Part shown: one piece after another, positions 53,791 through 62,669 of the stretch
Position numbering within the stretch: the stretch's first letter is position 1
How the letters are laid out: every line of letters begins with the position of its first letter
Source of the DNA: Hyphomonas pacifica
Lineage (GTDB): Bacteria > Pseudomonadota > Alphaproteobacteria > Caulobacterales > Hyphomonadaceae
Reading direction: 5' to 3'
Length of the DNA: 64,000 nucleotides
Assembly (NCBI RefSeq): GCF_000682675.1
Contig: NZ_AWFA01000004.1
Location: 1-64,000 of the forward strand
Position numbers and translations under genes: made by a program
The notes under the pieces: model-generated
Seen by the model: the letters and a program-made list of their open reading frames with translations, nothing else
Databases searched by the model: none
Told to the model about the DNA's origin: nothing

Positions 53791-55170
53791 TTATCCTGCC
53801 TTGCGGGCTTCAGAAGCGCCCGCCACATTCACAGCCTGCAGCTTCTCTGCGATCATGAACGCCAGTTCAAGGGCCTGCTCACCGTTCAGACGAGGATCAC
53901 AGTGAGTGTGGTATCGCGATGACAGGTCTTCTTCAGAGATCGCCTGGGCGCCGCCGATACATTCGGTGACATTCTGGCCGGTCATTTCGAAGTGGACGCC
54001 GCCCGGATAGCATCCCTCAGCGGACAGAACATCCACGAACTGACGCACCTCGGACAGGATACGATCGACCGGACGGGTCTTGAAGCCGCTGTCGGTTTTC
54101 AGCGTGTTGCCGTGCATCGGGTCACAGGACCAGACCACTGTGCGGCCGCTTTCCTTCACGGCGCGCGCCAGCGGTGGCAGACCTTCAGCCACTCCTTCAC
54201 TACCAAAGCGGGAGATCAGCGTGATACGGCCCGCCTCATCCTTCGGGTTCAGCGTATCGATCAGGCGTAGAAGCTCATCTGTGCCCATGCCCGGGCCGCA
54301 CTTGATGCCGATCGGGTTGCGGACGCCTTTGCAGAAATTGACGTGCGCATGATCCACCTGGCGCGTGCGGTGACCAATCCACAGCATGTGCGCAGATGTG
54401 TCGTACCATTCACCGGACGTGGAATCGATCCGCGTCATAGCTTCTTCGTACCCCAGCAGCAGCGCTTCATGGCTGGTGTAGAACTCAACCTGCGACATTT
54501 GCGGGATCGTGTCCGCGTTCAGGCCAACGGCCTGCATGAAGTCCAGAGACTTGGAAATCTGGTCAGCCAGCTTCTCATAACGCTCACCCTGCGGGCTGCG
54601 GTCCACGAAGCCCAGCGTCCATTTGTGAACATTGGCAAGGCTCGCATAACCACCATTGCTGAAAGCGCGCAGCAGGTTCAGCGTCGCCGCAGACTGGGAA
54701 TAGCCCTGAATAAGGCGCTCAGGGTCCGGCACCCGGCTCTGCTCGTTGAAGTCCATGCCATTGATGTTGTCACCGCGATAGGACGGCAATGTCACACCAT
54801 CAATCGTCTCGGTCGGGGACGAACGCGGCTTGCCGAACTGGCCCGCGATACGGCCGACTTTGACCACCGGCTTTGAGGCTGCAAAGGTCAGCACGACCGC
54901 CATCTGCAGGATCACGCGGAATGTGTCGCGGATATTGTCCGGATGGAATTCCTTGAAGCTCTCGGCGCAATCCCCGCCCTGAAGCAGGAATGCCTTGCCG
55001 GCGGCCACATCGGCCAGACGGGTCTTCAAACGACGTGCCTCGCCCGCAAAGACGAGCGGCGGAAAGCTCTTGAGCTTCGCCTCAACTGCAGCAAGCGCGG
55101 CACTATCCGGGTAATCCTCCGGAATGTGCTTTGCCGGCAGATTTCGCCAGTCTGACGGGGTCCAGGTCAT
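53791..55170 (-). CDS. aroG: DAHP synthase, class II
   Basis: A 459-residue enzyme of the plant-like class [22 protein letters not shown] at the start, [76 protein letters not shown] and [14 protein letters not shown]. It joins PEP and erythrose-4-phosphate in the first step of aromatic synthesis. ATG 55170 follows GGAG and gives the family N-terminus. Divergent from the TIR-ParA gene. Confidence 0.95.
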   Translation of the reverse strand: MTWTPSDWRNLPAKHIPEDYPDSAALAAVEAKLKSFPPLVFAGEARRLKTRLADVAAGKAFLLQGGDCAESFKEFHPDNIRDTFRVILQMAVVLTFAASKPVVKVGRIAGQFGKPRSSPTETIDGVTLPSYRGDNINGMDFNEQSRVPDPERLIQGYSQSAATLNLLRAFSNGGYASLANVHKWTLGFVDRSPQGERYEKLADQISKSLDFMQAVGLNADTIPQMSQVEFYTSHEALLLGYEEAMTRIDSTSGEWYDTSAHMLWIGHRTRQVDHAHVNFCKGVRNPIGIKCGPGMGTDELLRLIDTLNPKDEAGRITLISRFGSEGVAEGLPPLARAVKESGRTVVWSCDPMHGNTLKTDSGFKTRPVDRILSEVRQFVDVLSAEGCYPGGVHFEMTGQNVTECIGGAQAISEEDLSSRYHTHCDPRLNGEQALELAFMIAEKLQAVNVAGASEARKAG

Positions 55171-55322
55171 ATCTTTTACTCCAATTGTGGGCCGCATTAA
55201 TCACATGGCAGGCACACACTCAAGTTTCACCATAATTTCACAGCAGAAAGCTGGCGGAATCATATCCAGCCCCTTTAGAAACGGGGTAGAGCTGACGTTA
55301 CGAAAGAAAGCCACACGCCGCC

Positions 55323-56621
55323 ATGTCGCACGTCTTCATCAGCCACTCCGCCAAGGACTTTGACGCTCTGCTTGAGCTGCACGAAGCCCTGCGTGCGGAA
55401 TCCATTCCGGACTGGTACGTCCCGAATGATGGCGGCTCGCGGGATCTGGCCGATCAGTCGATTGATGATGCCTTTGCCATGATCATTCTGGTGTCGGCGT
55501 CTTCGGTGCGGTCAAAGTCCGTTCGCAAGGATGTCGAACGTGCCAAGGCCCGCGGCCTGAAGCTGATCCCTTACCAGATCGACAAGGCGCGCCTGAACGG
55601 CTTCTTCAAGCATGAGGTTCAGCCGCACCTTCGCTATTCCTCCACCATGCCGGACGGAATGGACAAGCTCGTGGCGGAGACGAAGGCTGCCTACAAGCGC
55701 AAATGCCCGGTCATGGCGGTCATGAATTTGAAGGGCGGCGTCGGCAAGACGACCGTCTCCAGCCAGGTATTCGGGGCCTGGCAAGGCTCGCTCGGCGGAC
55801 GCATCCTGCTGATCGACCTCGACCCGCAATACAATCTCACACAGACCTTCTTCGAGATGGACATTGCCGATGCCAGTGCAGCGGCCGACAAATCCGTCAT
55901 CTCTCTGTTCGAACGCTCCCGCATTCATGCACGCGATGCCTCCAGCCCGGCAGAATCCTGGCTAACGCTTTCGATTGAGCCGTTTGCCCCCGCCCCGCGC
56001 GATACGTTGATGCATGATCTGATGGGCGAAGGCAGCCCCGGCGGGCGGCTGGATCTGATCTCAGGCCAGTTCGAAATTTCGAAATACGCCTTTGCCACGG
56101 ACGGCGGGGCACTCGCACGCATCAAGCAGCACTTCCTGCAAACGGTCGAACGCTATCGCAGCGAGTATGACCTGATCGTCTTTGACACAAACCCGAACGC
56201 CACCTTCCTGACGCGCTGCGCCCTGGAGGCAGCAGACCGCGTGCTCGCCCCGATGCATGCTGATGTCTATTCCCTGCGCGGTGTGCGCTTGCTGAACCAG
56301 GTGATCAACGAGCAGATCGAGCCGGAAAAGCGACCGGACCTGTCCATTCTGTTCAACGCGGTCAGCCGGTCCGAACAGTCGAGCTTTGAGGCAGAGGCAC
56401 GCAATGGCACCTATGATGGCAAGGCAGGCTTCGCGCTTTCCAAGGTCCTGCTTAAGGCCGCGCTACCGCGCTCGGGCCACTTGCAGGTAAAAGCCCCTCA
56501 GGAAGACCAGCCAGCCTGGAAGCAGTTGGTCATCCATTCCGGTCGCGGCGGCGGCCTGAAGCCCATTCGGGAGAGCCTCAAAGCCATCGCCCTTGAACTG
56601 AAAACCTTGGTAGAAGCCTAG
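55323..56621 (+). CDS. TIR domain fused to ParA-type ATPase
   Basis: A 432-residue fusion. Residues 1-88 form a TIR_2-type domain: HVFISHSAKDFDALLELHEA, a short WYVPNDGG loop, SIDDAFAMIILVSASSV and VRKDVERAKARGLKLIPYQI. In the last segment the position of the NADase glutamate (as in SARM1 HKEI) is Asp (D70). Residues about 130-430 are a ParA/MinD-type ATPase: deviant Walker A KGGVGKTT (137-144), LLIDLDPQYNLTQTF, LIVFDTNPNATFLTRCAL and VLAPMHADVYSLRGVRLL. No parB lies beside it. Stop overlaps the gor stop from the other strand by 4 bases. It may be a sensor whose ATPase gates the TIR part; role unknown. Confidence 0.9.
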   Translation: MSHVFISHSAKDFDALLELHEALRAESIPDWYVPNDGGSRDLADQSIDDAFAMIILVSASSVRSKSVRKDVERAKARGLKLIPYQIDKARLNGFFKHEVQPHLRYSSTMPDGMDKLVAETKAAYKRKCPVMAVMNLKGGVGKTTVSSQVFGAWQGSLGGRILLIDLDPQYNLTQTFFEMDIADASAAADKSVISLFERSRIHARDASSPAESWLTLSIEPFAPAPRDTLMHDLMGEGSPGGRLDLISGQFEISKYAFATDGGALARIKQHFLQTVERYRSEYDLIVFDTNPNATFLTRCALEAADRVLAPMHADVYSLRGVRLLNQVINEQIEPEKRPDLSILFNAVSRSEQSSFEAEARNGTYDGKAGFALSKVLLKAALPRSGHLQVKAPQEDQPAWKQLVIHSGRGGGLKPIRESLKAIALELKTLVEA

Positions 56622-58015
56622 CTTGCTACATCGGGCACATACTTCTGGCGCAGGGTGACGATTTCCTCGCCAGAAGAGGGATGCAAGGCGCAGGTGCGGT
56701 CAAAGTCCGGCTTGGTGGCCCCCATCTTCACGGCAATGCCGACCATCTGGATCATCTCGGCGGCATCATCGCCAACAATGTGAACGCCCAGAATGCGTTC
56801 ATCTGACTGACGCACGACCAGCTTCATCATGGTCCGGGTCGGATCGCCATTCAGCGCATTCTTCATCGGCTTGAAGCGCGTCTTGTAAATGTCGATCTCG
56901 CCATATTCCTTGCGCGCCTCGGCTTCGGTCATGCCGACCGTGCCGACTTCCGGCTGCGTGAACACAGCGGTTGGAATATCGGTATGATCGAAATGCCAAG
57001 GCTTGTCGTAGAATTCGGTCTCGGCAAAGGCATGCCCCTCCCGGATGGCAACCGGCGTCAGCGCCACGCGGTCTGTCACATCCCCCACGGCCCAGACGCT
57101 ATCAACATTAGTCTTGGACCATTCGTCCACGATCACCGCGCCATTTTCATCCAACTTGACACCCGCCGCATCGCATCCGAGGCTTTCCGTATTCGGACGA
57201 CGCCCAACAGCCATCATAACGACATCCGCGTCAACATGCTGGCCATTGCTGAGAGAGATATGCAGTGGCAAATCCTCGCCTTCGCGCTTTTCAATCTTTT
57301 CGAAGACCGCCTTGGTTATGACGTGCACACCAGCCTCTTTCAGGCCTTCATGCACTTCAGTGCGGACATCCTCGTCAAAGCCCCGCAGCACTTCATCACC
57401 TCGATAGACAAGGCATGTCTTCACGCCCAGCCCAGCAAAGACATGCGCGAACTCCACGGCGATATAGCCGCCGCCGGCAATCACAAGGTGCTTGGGCAAC
57501 TCTTCCAGCTGGAAGATACCATCGGAGGTGATCGTGTTCTCAACGCCCGGCAACTCTTCCGGTGAGGGTCGCCAGGGCGTTCCGCCCACCGCGATGAGGA
57601 TCTTCTTCGCGGTCACTGTCTTGCCACTATCCTTCAGGCGCAACGTGTTCTTGTCGACAAACTCCGCGCGTTCTTCAAACAGTTCCACACCTGCATTCTT
57701 CAGATTGCGGGAATAGATGCCGGACAGCCGGTCCACTTCGGCATGCATTGCCGCCGCGAATTTGCCATGATCATAGCTGACCTCACCGACAGACCAGCCA
57801 TAGCCATCAGCCTTGCGGATATCCTTGCCGTACTTGCTGGCATAGACCATAAATTTCTTCGGGACACAGCCGCGCACCACACAGGTGCCGCCCATGCGGT
57901 ATTCTTCCGCGAGGCCGACCTTCGCGCCGCTGAGAGCCGCCAGACGAGCCGCACGGACACCGCCCGACCCTCCGCCAATTACGAAAAGATCGAAATCATG
58001 GGTCGTGTCGGTCAT
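56618..58015 (-). CDS. gor: Glutathione-disulfide reductase
   Basis: A 465-residue flavoenzyme: FDLFVIGGGSGGVRAARLAA (FAD), redox pair in GGTCVVRGCVPKK, VIAGGGYIAVEFAHVFAGLG (NADPH domain), VGRRPNTE, VWAVGDVTDR and the C-terminal catalytic His in LHPSSGEE. It keeps glutathione reduced with NADPH. AAGGACA precedes ATG 58015; the frame extends to 58105 without a site. rpiA lies 49 bases upstream on the same strand. Confidence 0.94.
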   Translation of the reverse strand: MTDTTHDFDLFVIGGGSGGVRAARLAALSGAKVGLAEEYRMGGTCVVRGCVPKKFMVYASKYGKDIRKADGYGWSVGEVSYDHGKFAAAMHAEVDRLSGIYSRNLKNAGVELFEERAEFVDKNTLRLKDSGKTVTAKKILIAVGGTPWRPSPEELPGVENTITSDGIFQLEELPKHLVIAGGGYIAVEFAHVFAGLGVKTCLVYRGDEVLRGFDEDVRTEVHEGLKEAGVHVITKAVFEKIEKREGEDLPLHISLSNGQHVDADVVMMAVGRRPNTESLGCDAAGVKLDENGAVIVDEWSKTNVDSVWAVGDVTDRVALTPVAIREGHAFAETEFYDKPWHFDHTDIPTAVFTQPEVGTVGMTEAEARKEYGEIDIYKTRFKPMKNALNGDPTRTMMKLVVRQSDERILGVHIVGDDAAEMIQMVGIAVKMGATKPDFDRTCALHPSSGEEIVTLRQKYVPDVAS

Positions 58016-58064
58016 GGAGATGTCCTTGAATGCCTTGGGGTACGTCACCCCATATGTGGGGCGA

Positions 58065-58772
58065 TCAGGAGAATTCAAACACTGTTGCGCCATTCTCATT
58101 GCCAATGATCACCGTGCGGGCCAGGCCGATGAACAGGCCATGTTCCACCACGCCGGGGATATTGGACAATCTGGCCGCCAGCGCTTCAGCATCCGGAATG
58201 CGCTCGCAATGGCAATCGAGGATGTAGTTTCCGCCATCAGTGACTAGCAATTCCTGACCCTGCGTGCGACGCAGGGAAACGCGCGGCTTGTCAATGCCGG
58301 AGGCGACCAGAACATCGTAAACGATCTTCGCCGTGATCGTGTAGCCAAACGGCGTCACCTCAACCGGCAGAGGGAATACGCCGAGCCGCTCCACCTGTTT
58401 TGAGGGGTCTGCAATCACGACCATATGGTCACTTGCATTCGCGATAATCTTCTCGCGCAGCAGCGCCGCGCCGCCGCCCTTGATCAACTGGCCCTGCTCA
58501 TCGACCTCATCCGCGCCATCGACCGTCAGGTGAATGCGCTCCACCTGCTCGAACGGGATAAGCGGCACGCCCAGGCTCTCGGCCAGGCGGCGGGTCTGCT
58601 CGCTGGTCTCGATGCAGCGCACGACCAGCCCGTCGGCAACCTCATCAGCCAGCAGTTCGACGAAATATTTCGCCGTCGAACCTGTGCCGAGCCCGATGGT
58701 CATGCCATCCTCGACATATTCCATCGCCGCAATCGCCGCGTTCTCTTTTTCCAACTCGTTGGCCATGCCCAT
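58065..58772 (-). CDS. rpiA: Ribose-5-phosphate isomerase A
   Basis: A 235-residue enzyme: GMTIGLGTGSTAKYFVELLA, HLTVDGADEVDEQGQLIKGGGAALLREK (about 82-109, holding the catalytic Asp/Lys) and VTDGGNYILDC. It interconverts ribose-5-P and ribulose-5-P. The start ATG 58772 overlaps the glmU stop by one base; ATG 58766 is an alternative. Operon with glmU. Confidence 0.94.
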   Translation of the reverse strand: MGMANELEKENAAIAAMEYVEDGMTIGLGTGSTAKYFVELLADEVADGLVVRCIETSEQTRRLAESLGVPLIPFEQVERIHLTVDGADEVDEQGQLIKGGGAALLREKIIANASDHMVVIADPSKQVERLGVFPLPVEVTPFGYTITAKIVYDVLVASGIDKPRVSLRRTQGQELLVTDGGNYILDCHCERIPDAEALAARLSNIPGVVEHGLFIGLARTVIIGNENGATVFEFS

Positions 58773-60142
58773 CAACCCTTCTTTTTCGCAGCCTTCTCAG
58801 CCGCTTTCCGTTCACGGAAATTCGCGGCCCAACCCTCATATTCCGTCTGCCTTGTCCGGGCCACGGCCAAGGCGTCTGACGGCACGTTCTTCGTGACGAC
58901 CGTGCCAGAGCCTACAATCGCCCCATCGCCAATCTCGATCGGCGCCACGAGCGAGGAATTGGAACCGATAAACGCCCCATCCCCGATTGTTGTCTGGTAT
59001 TTAAGGAAGCCATCATAATTACAGAAAATCGTGCCCGCGCCGATATTCACATTCGCCCCGACCTGCCCATCGCCCAGATAGGACAGATGGCTCGCCTTCG
59101 CGCCTTCGCCCAGATGCGTGTTCTTCACTTCCACGAAGTTGCCAATGAAAACGCCTTTGGACAGTTCCGCACCAGGCCGCAAGCGAGCATACGGTCCGAC
59201 AGAACTGACCGGCCCCACTTTCGCCCCTTCAAGATGGCTGAACGCGCGGATGACCGCACCAGACTGAACATGTACGCCGGGCCCGAACACGACATTCGGC
59301 TCAACAAGTACATCCGGTTCCAGCACCGTGTCATGGGAAAACCATACCGTGTCCGGAGCGACCAGCGTGACGCCTTCCGCCATCATGGCCTTCCGGCATC
59401 GGACCTGGAATATCGCCTCGGCTTCGGCCAGGTCTGCCTTGGAGTCACAGCCGATCAGGTCTTCCTCGTCGCAGCGAACAGCCTTGCAGGTCAGCCCCTC
59501 GCCGCGCGCCAGCGCTACCAGGTCGGTCAGGTAATATTCTCCTTTGGCGTTCTCATTGGTTACATTCTGCAGCAGACGGAACATTGTCTCTGCGCCGCCC
59601 GCCATGACACCGGAATTGCACAGGCGCACGGCCAGTTGCTCCGGATTGGCCTCCCGCGCCTCGACAATCGCCTCCAGGTCTCCACCGCCAGAGGTGATCA
59701 GCCGCCCGTATAGGCCCGGCTCCTCGGCATCAAAGCCCAGCACACCAATCGCCGCGCCGCCTTTCAGGCTGTCGAAAAGGTCTTCAATCGCCTCCGCCGG
59801 AACCAGCGGGCTATCACCGTAGAGAACGACCAGATCCCCCTCAAAGCCTGTGAGTGCCTCTTCGGCGCAGCGCACGGCATGCCCGGTGCCCATGGGCGGA
59901 TCCTGATAGGCGAGACAATCTATCCCTAGCGTGGTCGTCACATGATTGATCAGAATATCCTGCGAAGGATGCGCAATCACCACTATGCGTGAGCAGCCCA
60001 CACGCTGGGCCAGATCAATTGACCAATCCACCATCGGGCGGCCCGCTACCTTGTGCATCACCTTTGGAAGATCGGATTTCATCCGGGTTCCCTTGCCGGC
60101 AGCAAGGATGATCGCAGCGCGGTTTCTGGCCATATCGTTCAC
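58772..60142 (-). CDS. glmU: Bifunctional UDP-GlcNAc pyrophosphorylase / GlcN-1-P acetyltransferase
   Basis: A 456-residue enzyme. The pyrophosphorylase half opens with AIILAAGKGTRMKSDLPKVMH (about 9-29) and has GTGHAVRCAEEAL and VVLYGDSPLV. The acetyltransferase half is a left-handed helix (hexapeptide repeats from about 255) with VEVKNTHLGEGAKASHLSYLGD (about 340-361, catalytic His) and NYDGF. It makes UDP-GlcNAc for wall and lipid A. GTG 60142 has GAGGG in front; ATG 60133 is possible. Confidence 0.95.
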   Translation of the reverse strand: MNDMARNRAAIILAAGKGTRMKSDLPKVMHKVAGRPMVDWSIDLAQRVGCSRIVVIAHPSQDILINHVTTTLGIDCLAYQDPPMGTGHAVRCAEEALTGFEGDLVVLYGDSPLVPAEAIEDLFDSLKGGAAIGVLGFDAEEPGLYGRLITSGGGDLEAIVEAREANPEQLAVRLCNSGVMAGGAETMFRLLQNVTNENAKGEYYLTDLVALARGEGLTCKAVRCDEEDLIGCDSKADLAEAEAIFQVRCRKAMMAEGVTLVAPDTVWFSHDTVLEPDVLVEPNVVFGPGVHVQSGAVIRAFSHLEGAKVGPVSSVGPYARLRPGAELSKGVFIGNFVEVKNTHLGEGAKASHLSYLGDGQVGANVNIGAGTIFCNYDGFLKYQTTIGDGAFIGSNSSLVAPIEIGDGAIVGSGTVVTKNVPSDALAVARTRQTEYEGWAANFRERKAAEKAAKKKG

Positions 60143-60220
60143 GTGTGTCGCCCTCTCGCTTTCCTGTCCCCTTTCGCCTAGACCAAAGGTCGATTCAAGG
60201 CGAGTGGCGAAAAGGGATTA

Positions 60221-60910
60221 ATGACAGGAATGACCGCACAATTTGAGGGATACACCATCGTCTTTGATCTGGATGGAACATTGGTGAATACAGCGCCAGA
60301 TCTGCTTGAAGCCCTCAATCATGTCCTGACCCGTGCGGGTCTTTCGCCCGTCTCCCTCGACACGATTGCCACCATGATAGGTCATGGTGCACGCGCGATG
60401 ATCTCAAAGGGCATGAAAAGCCAGGACCACCCCCTCTCCGAGGAAGATTTGGACCAGTATTTTACAGAGTTTCTGGAATATTATGCCGCCCACATCTCCG
60501 CACATTCACATCCGTTCGAAGGGGCGGAGGCAGCCCTTGATATGCTAGCCGAGCAGGGCGCGCTTCTGGCGGTCTGCACGAACAAAAAACAGAATCTTTC
60601 AGATCAGTTGCTGGCCGCACTGGGTATGGCGGAGCGCTTTGATGCAATTGTCGGGGCGGACAGCGTACCGAACCGCAAACCAGATGGCGATCACATACTG
60701 CGAACCGTGAAGGCTGCAGGGGGCACTGCAGATCGCGCGATCATGGTGGGAGACTCCCGAACAGACGAAAGGGCAGCCCGGAATGCCGGACTGCCCTTTG
60801 TTTTCGTACCATTTGGTTACGAGGAGGAAACGCCAGATCAGATCGGACCTGATGTGGTGGTGGACCACTATTCAGATTTGGTGTCCGCCTTGTCTGACCT
60901 TATTGGCTAA
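60221..60910 (+). CDS. gph: Phosphoglycolate phosphatase (HAD family)
   Basis: A 229-residue HAD hydrolase: IVFDLDGTLVNTAPDLLEAL with the nucleophile DxDGT, LAVCTNKKQNLSDQLL (motif II Thr), GADSVPNRKPDGDHIL (Lys) and MVGDSRTDERAARNAG (acid pair). The NTAPDL cap start is typical of Gph, which removes 2-phosphoglycolate formed in DNA repair. Divergent from glmU; converges with the next small gene with a 4-base overlap. Confidence 0.88.
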   Translation: MTGMTAQFEGYTIVFDLDGTLVNTAPDLLEALNHVLTRAGLSPVSLDTIATMIGHGARAMISKGMKSQDHPLSEEDLDQYFTEFLEYYAAHISAHSHPFEGAEAALDMLAEQGALLAVCTNKKQNLSDQLLAALGMAERFDAIVGADSVPNRKPDGDHILRTVKAAGGTADRAIMVGDSRTDERAARNAGLPFVFVPFGYEEETPDQIGPDVVVDHYSDLVSALSDLIG

Positions 60911-61155
60911 GCCGTCACTTCACGTGCTTCGCGGGGACGGTAGCTCGGACGTGCAGCGCCCGTTTCATTTGCAATGCGGCGACGGGGCATCCCGTTTACC
61001 ATGTTGCTACGAACATCGGTGCGTGCTGAGCGCATGGCCGGAACGAAGCCCGCGTCGACCAGATCGACATCTACTTCATAGCCACGCTCTGCCCAGTAGG
61101 CACTAATTTTCTCACGCAGGCGCTTTGCGCCTTCTTCGTCACACCAGTCTTTCAT
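60907..61155 (-). CDS. Conserved small protein of unknown function
   Basis: An 82-residue protein: MKDWCDEEGAKRLREKISAY, a WAERGYEVDVDLVDAGFVPA core and an Arg-rich C-terminal half (RSARTDVRSNMVNGMPRRRI). It looks like a real gene by composition and by a purine-rich GAGAGAGA site before the ATG. No known domain; the basic tail would allow nucleic-acid binding. Proteins of this look occur in related alphaproteobacteria. Confidence 0.65.
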   Translation of the reverse strand: MKDWCDEEGAKRLREKISAYWAERGYEVDVDLVDAGFVPAMRSARTDVRSNMVNGMPRRRIANETGAARPSYRPREAREVTA

Positions 61156-61324
61156 TTTTCTCTCTCTCCAGGCTCTACTGTTATTGAGGCCTTAAGCCTC
61201 CGCCTGTCCTTCTTATGTTTAATAACGCGACCCTTTTTGCCGAGCCGTCGCTGTATGACCGATACATGACGACCTTTTGTGGATTTCTCAAGACCAAATT
61301 CGGATGAAACTCGCGTAAGGTTTC

Positions 61325-61363
61325 AATATGAACAACCGTTCATTATGAATGGTTGTTCATATT
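61325..61363. promoter_or_regulatory. 39-bp near-perfect palindrome, TetR-operator type
   Basis: Outer arms AATATGAACAACC (61325-61337) and GGTTGTTCATATT (61351-61363) are perfect. The inner part TTCATTATGAA continues the symmetry, so 18 of 19 pairs match around the centre at 61344. It contains two TGAAC/T-N4-GTTCA units of the TetR-family kind (61329-61342 and 61346-61359). No T run follows. No TetR gene lies in the window. Confidence 0.7.
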
Positions 61364-61589
61364 ATTGGTAGCGCAAACACGCCTGCACCCAAATACGTAT
61401 GAAATAGGCAAAAATCTGCCAATCCATTGTAACTAAATCATGGGACAGGGGCTGAATTTCTTGCAGAGGCCGTGAAAAGCCATTCCCAGCAATACGGGCA
61501 AATTCGCATAGGTGCGACAACAAGTCATGCGTTCTGATTTTGTGCAACGCACCAATCCTGTGGGAATCAGCGGCCTCAGACATCGGTGC

Positions 61590-61616
61590 TTGACGTAAAC
61601 GCTAGGGCAGATTACG
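61590..61616 (+). promoter_or_regulatory. Possible tRNA-Val promoter
   Basis: TTGACG (61590-61595) and a weak -10 (ATTACG, 61611-61616) lie about 20 bases before the tRNA 5' end. The -35 box is good, the -10 poor. Confidence 0.35.
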
Positions 61617-61635
61617 GCACCTGCTTCACTGATTG

Positions 61636-61710
61636 GGGCGATTAGCTCAGTGGTAGAGCACTGCCTTCACACGGCAGGGGTCAGTGGTTCGAACCCACTA
61701 TCGCCCACCA
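61636..61710 (+). tRNA. tRNA-Val(CAC)
   Basis: A 75-base cloverleaf: acceptor GGGCGAT/ATCGCCC, D arm AGCTCAGTGGTAGAGC, anticodon arm CTGCC-TTCACAC-GGCAG with anticodon CAC, T arm AGTGG-TTCGAAC-CCACT, and encoded ACCA end. A short hairpin (CCCCG/CGGGG) follows at about 61722-61740 without T run. Confidence 0.96.
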
Positions 61711-61934
61711 TTAATTTCAATTCCCCGCTCACATTCGGGGCCTGACCGCCGCATCCGCCCGCTCCTGCTCAGCGAGCTCTGAAGGATACGGCATTCTATC
61801 GCCTTCGCGCCGTAGCCTCGCGGCCCTGAAGGACACTTACCCCGCGTTGCATCCAGAACATACTTTGGCCGCTTAACCACATCCCTGACACTGCCCCATA
61901 GCCCCCGGGCCGAAGCACAGTATAAGGCGATGCG

Positions 61935-62669
61935 ATGAAAAGCCTGTTTCGTTCCAAGCCCGTCACCACCCTCTTGGGCGCTCTTATCTGGGCGTGGATG
62001 GTGCTTGTTGCACGTACTGTGCGCTGGAAGGTCGAAGGTATTGAGCAAGCGCGTCAGACCTGGAGCGAGAATCAGGGCGTTGTAGTCGCGTCCTGGCATT
62101 CCCGCATCATGATGCTGCCCAGCGGCTGGATCCGCCATATGAAGCATTGGCCGGGGCCTATCCGGCAGGGTGCCATGTTGATCTCCCTGTCACCGGACGG
62201 AGAGGCCGTCACCCGCGCCATCGCGCATCTGGGCATCCACGCCATTCGCGGGTCAACCGCAAACAAGAAGAAAGCCCAAAAAGACAAGGGCGGCATCAAG
62301 GCCGTGGCTGAAGCCGTGCGTCTCTTGCGAAGCGGCGCGGGCGTGTGCATCACGCCTGATGGCCCGCGCGGTCCCGCTGAAATCGTGAGTTTGGGTGCGA
62401 TCATGATCGCCCAGCGCGCCGGAGCCCCCATCCTGCCGTACGCCCTGTCTGTCAAACCGGCCAAGCGTCTTGGCACTTGGGACAGATTCATTATTCCTTT
62501 CCCGTTTGCGCGTGGCGCCATAGTCTATGGGGAACCGCTAGCGACTACGCGCGACGCTGATCCGAGAGAGCTGCAAGCCGACTTGCAGAAACGTCTTGAT
62601 GCTGCAACTCAAAGGGCCGACATGCTAGCGGGCTATTCAACAGACAAAACGCCGGTGACCTCCGCCTGA
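61935..62669 (+). CDS. DUF374-family lysophospholipid/lipid A acyltransferase-like protein
   Basis: A 244-residue protein with an N-terminal hydrophobic segment (TTLLGALIWAWMVLVARTV). It then has VVASWHSRIMMLP (the HX4-type His region), ISLSPDGEAVTRAIAHLGI, IRGSTANKKKAQ and ITPDGPRGPA, typical of DUF374. The family is predicted to act as an acyltransferase at the inner membrane and often sits next to Kdo transferase genes. Its stop overlaps the waaA start (TGATG), so the three genes to the window end form one operon. Confidence 0.87.
   Translation: MKSLFRSKPVTTLLGALIWAWMVLVARTVRWKVEGIEQARQTWSENQGVVVASWHSRIMMLPSGWIRHMKHWPGPIRQGAMLISLSPDGEAVTRAIAHLGIHAIRGSTANKKKAQKDKGGIKAVAEAVRLLRSGAGVCITPDGPRGPAEIVSLGAIMIAQRAGAPILPYALSVKPAKRLGTWDRFIIPFPFARGAIVYGEPLATTRDADPRELQADLQKRLDAATQRADMLAGYSTDKTPVTSA

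Larger units (their letters stand above)
61156..61635. other. Gap of 480 bases with a long palindrome and tRNA promoter
   Basis: No gene is supported; a 73-codon minus-strand frame at 61362-61583 lacks a ribosome site and begins or ends in non-coding looking DNA. The stretch is more A/T rich by eye than its neighbours and holds the palindrome at 61325-61363 and a probable tRNA promoter at 61590-61616. Confidence 0.5.

Noticed and set aside
61362-61583. 73-codon minus-strand frame between the palindrome and tRNA-Val
   Set aside because: No ribosome site, no motif, and a composition unlike neighbouring genes.
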